Of a stretch of 6,955 nt of DNA, positions 1 through 4,409 are shown piece after piece. The notes below the pieces were generated by a model, which was given only the letters and a program-made list of their open reading frames with translations, had not been told where the DNA came from and ran no database searches. Position 1 is the first letter of the stretch. Every line of letters starts with the position of its first letter. The position numbers and the translations under genes are program-made. The stretch is taken from contig JBPCRW010000047.1 of assembly GCA_050996405.1 (NCBI GenBank), positions 1 to 6,955 on the forward strand, written 5' to 3'. The stretch is from JBPCRW01 sp050996405 (GTDB taxonomy: Bacteria > Acidobacteriota > Blastocatellia > Pyrinomonadales > Pyrinomonadaceae).

Positions 1-1
1 A

Positions 2-193
2 AACATTAAAGGCGAAACGCTTTTCGCCTGGACGGAAGGAACTGCCTGGGGCAAAGGCGGCTCGCTCGCGTGGCAGATTTTTGACAAAAATAACAAACCG
101 ATTGGAGAAAGAGGACGAGCTGACGGCGTTCCGGCGTGGAGTTTTCCGGCAGCTTTCGCCCATCCCGACGGCAGCTTCGGATTAATTTTCTAG
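2..193 (+). CDS. 3' end of a sialidase/BNR-like beta-propeller protein (partial)
   Basis: An open frame enters from the left edge (reading frame 2) and runs 63 codons to a TAG stop at 191-193, so only the C-terminus is present. The residues include FAWTEGTAWGKGGSLAWQ, then a DKNNKP turn, GRADGVPAW and a final PDGSFGLIF. This Trp/Gly/Asp-rich, beta-strand-plus-turn texture looks like the last blade of a beta-propeller. From memory it resembles C-termini of exo-alpha-sialidase/BNR-type secreted proteins, in which the DGVPxW...PDG pattern recurs. No catalytic residues lie in this fragment, so the enzymatic function cannot be judged. Codon use (GGC, GCG, GAC, CCG) matches the neighbouring genes, which supports a real gene. 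The following gap (194-319) shows no convincing terminator: there is a short GGAA-T-TTCC palindrome near 222-230 but no T-tract. The coding call is fairly secure; the family assignment is tentative. Confidence 0.6.
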   Translation, partial: NIKGETLFAWTEGTAWGKGGSLAWQIFDKNNKPIGERGRADGVPAWSFPAAFAHPDGSFGLIF

Positions 194-319
194 AAAAGCA
201 ATTGCTTGAAAAGGAAGCCGGAATTTCCACCGCAGTCAGAATCTCGACGAGTAATCAAGCAGAATTTATTTTCTCATTATGCGGGCATTTGTGGTTAAAT
301 ACTTTTCAATCCGAAAATT

Positions 320-1786
320 ATGACTCCGAACACAACTGAAAAAATAACTTTGATTCGCGGACTCGGACTCGTCGCGGCGATTTCGATTATTATCGGCAAC
401 GTCATCGGCACGGGCGTTTTTCTGAAGGCGCGGGTAATGACCTGCAACGTCGGCTCGCCCGAATGGGTGATTGTCGCGTGGGTGGCGGCGGGCGTTTTGA
501 GTTTGGCGGGCGCGCTGACCTACGCGGAACTTTCGGCGATGATGCCGCAGGCGGGCGGCGAATTTGTTTTTCTAAAGAACGCCTACGGCAGAACCTGGGG
601 ATTTCTTTACGGCTGGATGCAGATTTTTATTGCCAAGACCGGCTCGCAGGCGGCGGTGGCGGTCGCCTTTGCCGTTTTTTTTAACGACTTTCTCGATGGC
701 GCGCTCAAGCGGACTTTGATTCACACGGAAATTTTCGGCTACCCTTATGAACTGACATCGCTGCAAATTATCGCCGTTATGATGATTGTCATTATCACGA
801 CGATAAACTGTGCGTCGGTCGCCGTCGGCGGGCAACTGGCGACAATTTTAACGGTCGTCAAAATCGCTTTGATTGTGCTGGTCGGCGCGGGCGCGTTCTT
901 TCTGGCAAGCGGAAATTTCTCGCATTTTGCGATGATAAATACGGGCGGCGCGTGCGAAGAAGTAGCGGATTCGGTGCATTTCGGCGTGGCGGGTTACAGT
1001 TTTGCCGCCGGATTCGGCGCGGCGATGCTCGGCGCGCTCTGGGGTTATGACGGCTGGAACAATCTGACGCTGGTGGCGGGCGAAATAAAAAATCCGCAGC
1101 GCAATATTCCGATTGCGCTTGTCGGCGGCACGGTGCTGATAATCCTGCTGTATATTTTTATCAACCTCGCTTACTTTTACGTTTTGACACCGACCGAGAT
1201 TGCCAATGTTTCAAAGGATTCTTCGGTTGCAAAAGAAGTCGCGGCGAGATTTTTGGGCGCGGGCGCGCTTGTTTTAATGACTGCCGGATTGATGGCTTCG
1301 AGCGTCGGAACTCTGCACAGTTCGATTTTGACGGGCGCACGCGTGCCTTACGCGATGGCGCGTGACGGCGCGTTTTTTAAAAAATTCGGCGAGCTTTCAG
1401 CCGCTACGCGCGTTCCGATTGTCGCGCTGGTTGTGCAGGGATTATGGGCTTGTCTGCTGGCTTTGTCCGGCTCGTTCGACACTCTGACCGATTACGTTAT
1501 TTTCGGCTCGTGGATTTTTTACGCGCTGGTGACGGCTTCGGTTTTTGTGTTTCGCAAAAAAATACCGGATGCGGCGCGCCCGTATAAAGCGTTTGGTTAT
1601 CCGGTTGTGCCATTTTTGTTTTTACTGGCGGCTGGCTGGCTGTTAATTAACACGATGATTACCTCTCCCGTGCAGTCGTTTGCCGGAATTTTCCTGATTT
1701 TAATCGGATTGCCAATTTATTATTTTATTACGAGAAATAATCCGCCCTCGAACGGCGAAAATAATCTGGCAGAGGATGAACAATAA
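320..1786 (+). CDS. APC superfamily amino acid permease, LAT-like
   Basis: A 488-residue inner-membrane transporter expected to move amino acids by proton symport or exchange; the substrate cannot be read from sequence. Twelve hydrophobic segments lie at roughly 14-35, 48-72, 92-125, 147-165, 172-196, 232-248, 264-288, 310-340, 363-383, 388-411, 426-446 and 452-471. The APC hallmark in TM1 is the unwound GNVIGTGVF (26-34), which in this fold binds substrate backbone. TM2 has YAELSAMMPQAGGEFVF (68-84). The TM6 region has WGYDGWNNL (241-249) followed by the E255-KNPQRN loop typical of L-type/SteT-like members. TM8 ends in RVPYAMARDG (341-350). Length is normal for the family. ATG 320 is the first possible start, because an in-frame TAA sits at 296-298. 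No Shine-Dalgarno is visible, and a TTAAAT box at 295-300 hints at a very short leader. The stop overlaps the next gene's ATG by one base, so the PilZ gene is probably co-transcribed and translationally coupled. Confidence 0.93.
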   Translation: MTPNTTEKITLIRGLGLVAAISIIIGNVIGTGVFLKARVMTCNVGSPEWVIVAWVAAGVLSLAGALTYAELSAMMPQAGGEFVFLKNAYGRTWGFLYGWMQIFIAKTGSQAAVAVAFAVFFNDFLDGALKRTLIHTEIFGYPYELTSLQIIAVMMIVIITTINCASVAVGGQLATILTVVKIALIVLVGAGAFFLASGNFSHFAMINTGGACEEVADSVHFGVAGYSFAAGFGAAMLGALWGYDGWNNLTLVAGEIKNPQRNIPIALVGGTVLIILLYIFINLAYFYVLTPTEIANVSKDSSVAKEVAARFLGAGALVLMTAGLMASSVGTLHSSILTGARVPYAMARDGAFFKKFGELSAATRVPIVALVVQGLWACLLALSGSFDTLTDYVIFGSWIFYALVTASVFVFRKKIPDAARPYKAFGYPVVPFLFLLAAGWLLINTMITSPVQSFAGIFLILIGLPIYYFITRNNPPSNGENNLAEDEQ

Positions 1787-2121
1787 TGACAATTCGTGAC
1801 CGTCGAAGCGGCGACGACCGGCGAACGAAAAATCGCTTGAAATCAAATATTGAAATTGAATGGGAAGGCTTAATCGGTAGAAAAAACGGGACGATTAACG
1901 ACTTGAGCGTTTTGGGCTGTTTCGTATTGTGTTCGGGCGAAGTGACGGACGGCGAAAACGTGAAGATATATTTCCCTTTGACCGACGGGCGCAAAATCGG
2001 GCTGTGGGGCGAGGTCGTCAACCATTTTTACGAAATCGGTTTCGCCGTCAAATTTATCGAACTTTCAGACGCGCAAAAGGAATTTTTGGAAGTTTTTGTC
2101 GATACTTTGAGAGAAGATTAA
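1786..2121 (+). CDS. Single-domain PilZ protein (c-di-GMP receptor)
   Basis: A 111-residue soluble protein consisting of one PilZ domain. Both halves of the c-di-GMP-binding signature are present: the N-terminal arginine switch R13-x3-R17, embedded in a charged run (RDRRSGDDRRTKNR, 4-17), and D39-x-S41-x2-G44 on the first barrel strands. The rest fits the six-stranded PilZ barrel: an FPL strand near 63-65, a GEVV strand near 74-77, and IGFAVKF before a closing helix. With no attached output domain, it should work by binding a partner when c-di-GMP rises, as stand-alone PilZ proteins controlling motility, exopolysaccharide or secretion do. The partner is unknown. ATG 1786 shares its A with the permease TAA stop and is preceded by AGAGGA (1771-1776) at 9-nt spacing, a good ribosome binding site. 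The permease link may be regulatory or only positional. No plus-strand terminator with a T-tract is seen after it. Confidence 0.9.
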   Translation: MTIRDRRSGDDRRTKNRLKSNIEIEWEGLIGRKNGTINDLSVLGCFVLCSGEVTDGENVKIYFPLTDGRKIGLWGEVVNHFYEIGFAVKFIELSDAQKEFLEVFVDTLRED

Positions 2122-2137
2122 AGCAATTGAAAAAATG

Positions 2138-2167
2138 AAAAAACACACTTACGGGCGTAGCGTGTTT
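2138..2167 (-). terminator. Diverged third terminator copy
   Basis: On the minus strand, AAACACGC pairs with GTGTGTTT across a different inner stem (CTACG opposite CGTAAG, with a bulge). A run of T's follows (about 2146-2138). The outer stem is kept while the loop sequence differs from the other two copies, so the structure is conserved more than the sequence. It is also the copy closest to the PilZ stop codon. Confidence 0.55.
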
Positions 2168-2171
2168 CTGC

Positions 2172-2205
2172 AAAAAAGAAGCACACTTACTTCGTGCGTG
2201 TTTCT
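2172..2205 (-). terminator. Rho-independent terminator 2 of murE (tandem copy)
   Basis: This has the same stem and loop as the preceding copy, at 2205-2177 on the minus strand, followed by six T (2177-2172). It is a backup terminator in series with the first and the third copies. Confidence 0.7.
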
Positions 2206-2207
2206 GC

Positions 2208-2242
2208 AAAAAAAGAAGCACACTTACTTCGTGCGTGTTTCT
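2208..2242 (-). terminator. Rho-independent terminator 1 of murE
   Basis: Read on the minus strand, a 29-nt hairpin (2242-2214) begins AGAAACACGC and closes with GTGTGCTTCT. The stem has ten positions including one A/C mismatch and one G-T wobble, with a loop of about 9 nt. It is followed at once by seven T (2214-2208). It lies 13 nt beyond the murE stop codon, which is the expected place and orientation. Read on the plus strand the hairpin is followed by GC and A's, so it should act only on minus-strand transcription. Confidence 0.75.
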
Positions 2243-2255
2243 GCAAAAAAAATTT

Positions 2256-3746
2256 TCAGATATCAATTAAGTTTTCCAATGCTTCGAGCGCGACTTCGCG
2301 GTCGTCGAAATGAAATTTATCCGCGCCGACGATTTGATAAGTTTCGTGACCTTTGCCCGCGATAATGACGACATCGCCTGACTTTGCTTTTTGTATTGCC
2401 TGATAAATCGCTTCGCGCCGGTCTGGAATTTTTAAATAAGGACAACTCGTATTTTTCAAACCCGTTTCGATTTGCTCGATAATTGTCAAAGGATTTTCCG
2501 TGCGCGGATTGTCCGATGTGATAATCACCAAATCGGAATTTCGTCCGGCGATTTCGCCCATCGGCGCGCGTTTTGAACGGTCGCGGTCGCCGCCGCAGCC
2601 GAAGACTGTAATAATTCTTCCGTTCGTTAAATTACGCGCCGTTTTCAAAGTGTTCAAAAGCGCGTCGTCGGTGTGCGCGTAATCAATAACAATCGCAAAA
2701 TCGCCGTCGTGTTGAACTCTTTCAAATCTGCCGGGCGCGCCCGCGCAAGTTTTGATTCCCGCGCAGATTTTATCCAAATCATAACCGAGTTCGAGCGCGG
2801 CGGCAGTCGCCGAAAGAATATTATAAACGTGCGGTTTGCCGACAAGCGGCGACGTGATATTTCGTTCGCCGTTCGGAGTTTTCAAAACAAACGAAGTGCC
2901 TTTTATCAACGAAACTTCGATGTCGGCTGCCGTCAAATTAGCAGAATTGTTCAAGGCGAACGTGACGACTTTTTGATTGTTTGTCTGAAGTTCACTTGCT
3001 AGTTTCGCGCCCCAATCGTCGTCAACATTTATCACGCTCGAAGCGGGTTTTTCGCCCAAACGCCCGTCAAATAATTTCTTTTTCGCGTCGAAATAATTTT
3101 CCATTGTTTGGTGATAATCGAGATGGTCGCGCGTCAGATTCGTAAAAACCGCGACGCGAAATTTCAGCCAGTCGCAGCGATGAAGGTCAATCGCCTGCGA
3201 AGAAGTTTCCATCGCCGCCATTTTACAATCCGCATCAACCGCTTCGCGCAAAAATTTTTCGGTGTCGCTGGCTTCGGGCGTGGTGCGAATCGCCGGTTCT
3301 GATTTTTCGCCGATGCGATATTCGACGGTTGTCAGCATCGCGCTCTTTTCGCCGTTTGCCGTTGCGAGTGCCGCGCAGAGATAGGCGGTCGTCGTCTTGC
3401 CGTTTGTTCCCGTGATGCCGACGAGTTTTAATTCGCGCGACGGATTGCCGTTCACGGCGGCGGCGGCTTTGGCTAAGGCGGCGCGCGCGTCTGAAACTTT
3501 GAGCCACGCGCCTTGAAAATTTTCGGGCGCATCGGATTCGCTAATTACGCCGACCGCGCCGCGCCGCATTACATCTTCAATAAAACGATGTCCGTCGAGC
3601 GTTAAACCGCGCACGGCGACAAACAAAGAACCTGCATTCGCCTGCCGCGAATCGTGCGTGACGCTCGAAACTTCAGCCGTTTCGCCGCCCGTAAATTCGG
3701 CGTTGAGATTTTCCGCAACTTCTTTAATCGTTACTTTTCGCATCAT
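2256..3746 (-). CDS. murE: UDP-MurNAc-L-Ala-D-Glu:meso-DAP ligase (MurE)
   Basis: Cytoplasmic Mur ligase that adds the third stem-peptide residue to UDP-MurNAc-dipeptide using ATP, in peptidoglycan synthesis. 496 residues, normal for MurE. The N-terminal UDP-binding domain carries THDSRQANAGSLFVAVRG (30-47). The central ATPase domain has the P-loop GTNGKTT (113-119), TNLTRDHLDYH (202-212) and YFDAKKKLF (218-226), with K222 as the expected carbamylated lysine. The C-terminal domain has APGRFERV (337-344), IDYAHTDDAL (354-363; most members have Pro at the second-last D), DNPRTENP (412-419) and GKGHETYQ (464-471). DNPRxE-P is the meso-diaminopimelate signature, so the product is DAP-type wall. 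Two consecutive ATGs (3746 and 3743) leave the start ambiguous by one residue, and no clear Shine-Dalgarno precedes either. It stands alone with its own promoter and terminators, rather than in a dcw cluster between ftsI and murF. Confidence 0.96.
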   Translation of the reverse strand: MMRKVTIKEVAENLNAEFTGGETAEVSSVTHDSRQANAGSLFVAVRGLTLDGHRFIEDVMRRGAVGVISESDAPENFQGAWLKVSDARAALAKAAAAVNGNPSRELKLVGITGTNGKTTTAYLCAALATANGEKSAMLTTVEYRIGEKSEPAIRTTPEASDTEKFLREAVDADCKMAAMETSSQAIDLHRCDWLKFRVAVFTNLTRDHLDYHQTMENYFDAKKKLFDGRLGEKPASSVINVDDDWGAKLASELQTNNQKVVTFALNNSANLTAADIEVSLIKGTSFVLKTPNGERNITSPLVGKPHVYNILSATAAALELGYDLDKICAGIKTCAGAPGRFERVQHDGDFAIVIDYAHTDDALLNTLKTARNLTNGRIITVFGCGGDRDRSKRAPMGEIAGRNSDLVIITSDNPRTENPLTIIEQIETGLKNTSCPYLKIPDRREAIYQAIQKAKSGDVVIIAGKGHETYQIVGADKFHFDDREVALEALENLIDI

Positions 3747-3764
3747 AGAATTTGAACTTTTCGG

Positions 3765-3793
3765 ATTATACGATTTTGATGCGCGTTTGCGAA
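3765..3793 (-). promoter_or_regulatory. Predicted sigma70-type promoter of murE
   Basis: On the minus strand, a perfect TATAAT -10 box (3770-3765) lies 17 nt from a TTCGCA -35 box (3793-3788, 4/6 match). Transcription would start near 3758, giving a leader of only about 12 nt before the ATG at 3746. This fits the lack of a Shine-Dalgarno. The prediction rests on sequence pattern only. Confidence 0.55.
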
Positions 3794-3805
3794 ATGAGTT
3801 AAAAT
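3776..3805 (+). promoter_or_regulatory. Predicted promoter of the small membrane protein gene
   Basis: TTGATG (3776-3781) and TAAAAT (3800-3805) are separated by 18 nt. Start of transcription would be near 3812, a few bases before the AGAGGA ribosome binding site (3815-3820). The spacer contains the murE -35 box, so the two divergent promoters overlap and RNA polymerase may not occupy both at once. Confidence 0.45.
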
Positions 3806-3829
3806 TTAGTGTGTAGAGGAAATTAAATT

Positions 3830-4096
3830 ATGAATTGGTTAAAATTTATTCTCATCGCTCTCGGAGTGATTTTAGCGGCGATGCTCGCATCTTCCATCGT
3901 CGGAATAATTTACGGCGCGTTTTGGTATTTGGTTTTAATTGGCGTGGTCGCAGTCGGCGGATACGCCGGTTATAAATTGCTGAAAAAGGGCGACGATTCG
4001 CTAAAACTGGAAGACAAAACGCCGGTGGGAATTGCCGAAATACAGAATGCTGACCGCGCGCTCGAAGAATACAAACGCAAATATTTACCGAAATAA
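3830..4096 (+). CDS. Small two-TM membrane protein of unknown function
   Basis: An 88-residue protein that I do not recognise. Residues 4-28 and 30-50 form two hydrophobic helices separated by a very short turn (around IVGIIYG), so it should be a membrane hairpin with both ends on the same side. The basic KLLKKGD just after TM2 suggests that the ends are cytoplasmic by the positive-inside rule. The remaining ~35 residues are soluble. They end in a charged, helix-prone stretch (ADRALEEYKRKYLPK) that could contact a partner. ATG 3830 is supported by AGAGGA at 3815-3820 with 9-nt spacing and by a plausible promoter. Codon use matches the neighbours, and the hydrophobic pattern is not expected of a chance frame. 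It is divergent from murE and upstream of a tRNA, so it appears monocistronic. A link to envelope synthesis is only suggested by the shared control region. Confidence 0.85.
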   Translation: MNWLKFILIALGVILAAMLASSIVGIIYGAFWYLVLIGVVAVGGYAGYKLLKKGDDSLKLEDKTPVGIAEIQNADRALEEYKRKYLPK

Positions 4097-4150
4097 AATT
4101 CAATGTCGAGCGAAATAAATTTTGTGAAAAATGGCTTGCTAGACTTTCCC

Positions 4151-4179
4151 CAGCAAAAACGATAAATTCAGATTTGCTG
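4151..4179. repeat. Short inverted repeat upstream of tRNA-Leu
   Basis: CAGCAAA (4151-4157) and TTTGCTG (4173-4179) are perfect 7-bp complements around a 15-nt AT-rich loop. It could be a weak terminator for the small membrane protein gene (TTTAAT follows) or part of the tRNA promoter region. Candidate tRNA -10 elements are TTTAAT at 4180-4185 and GATAAA at 4161-4166, the latter 19 nt from TTGCTA at 4136-4141. Neither is strong enough to call. Confidence 0.4.
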
Positions 4180-4195
4180 TTTAATAACGCAAAAT

Positions 4196-4280
4196 GCTGA
4201 GGTGGCGTAACTGGTAGCCGCGCGGGTCTTAGAAGCCCGTGAAGAAATTCGTGCGGGTTCGAGTCCCGCCCTCAGCACCA
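4196..4280 (+). tRNA. tRNA-Leu, anticodon UAG
   Basis: An 85-nt class II tRNA with encoded CCA. The acceptor stem GCTGAGG (4196-4202) pairs perfectly with CCTCAGC (4270-4276), followed by discriminator A and CCA. The D stem is GCG/CGC (4205-4207, 4219-4221) with GG in the loop (4213-4214). The anticodon stem CGGGT/GCCCG (4223-4227, 4235-4239) encloses loop CTTAGAA, so the anticodon is TAG (4230-4232). This reads CUA and, by wobble, other CUN leucine codons. The long variable arm (4240-4252) has GAA/TTC pairing, as expected for leucine. The T arm GCGGG-TTCGAGT-CCCGC (4253-4269) is canonical. Discriminator A also fits tRNA-Leu. Confidence 0.97.
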
Positions 4281-4285
4281 ATTTA

Positions 4286-4400
4286 AATTACGAATTACGA
4301 ATTTCAAATTACGAATTCAAAGAAAGTTAAAACGAATTTTAAGTTGTGAATTATGAATCAAAATAGTAAAAATCTAATTCGTGATTTGAAATTCGTAATT
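4286..4400. repeat. Palindromic element with heptamer-repeat arms (tRNA-tig gap)
   Basis: The left arm 4293-4317 and right arm 4376-4400 are reverse complements over 25 nt with one mismatch, separated by a 58-nt core. The left side is a 7-bp tandem array from 4286: AATTACG, AATTACG, AATTTCA, AATTACG, AATTCAA. The right side is its complement in the same 7-bp period. The core also contains decayed heptads (AATTTTA, AGTTGTG, AATTATG around 4335-4356). The element fills almost the whole gap and ends 9 nt before the tig start codon. It resembles in style the heptanucleotide intergenic repeats known from cyanobacteria, but I cannot test relatedness here. Confidence 0.85.
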
Positions 4401-4409
4401 TTATAAAAA

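Larger units (their letters stand above)
2140..2252. repeat. Three-copy ~37-bp tandem repeat of hairpins
   Basis: Three adjacent units fill the gap between the convergent PilZ and murE genes: 2140-2177, 2178-2214 and 2215-2252. Units 2 and 3 are identical apart from A-tract length (7 and 8 A). Unit 1 differs in the loop, having GGGCGTAGCGTG where the others have TTCGTGCGTG, and at its first bases. Each unit is read as CACACTTAC, a loop, CGTGTTTCTGC and an A-tract. The 5' and 3' parts of each unit are mutually complementary, so every unit is a hairpin. The array probably arose by duplication of one terminator. Open frames running through it are low-complexity by-products. Confidence 0.9.

Noticed and set aside
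136..339. Plus-strand frame of 67 codons between the sialidase-like fragment and the permease
   Set aside because: It overlaps the end of the upstream gene in another frame, runs into the permease start, has no ribosome binding site, and its residues show no domain-like pattern.
2140..2252. Possible CRISPR array
   Set aside because: The ~37-bp units are directly contiguous with no unique spacers, each is a hairpin with a T-tract, and no cas genes are nearby.
2135..2365. Plus-strand 76-codon frame starting MKKHTYGRSVF
   Set aside because: Its first half is translated terminator repeat (recurring CVFLQKKKHT-like units) and its second half is antisense to murE, so it is a by-product of the repeat array.
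2500..3507. Several open frames antisense to or out of frame with murE (for example 2673-3002 and 3235-3507)
   Set aside because: They are Arg/Ser-rich shadows produced by the GCG/CGC-rich codons of murE and have no domain-like pattern.
4293..4400. Insertion sequence or MITE with target-site duplication
   Set aside because: The arms are simple 7-bp tandem repeats, no transposase is present and I cannot identify a convincing flanking duplication. It is recorded as a palindromic repeat instead.
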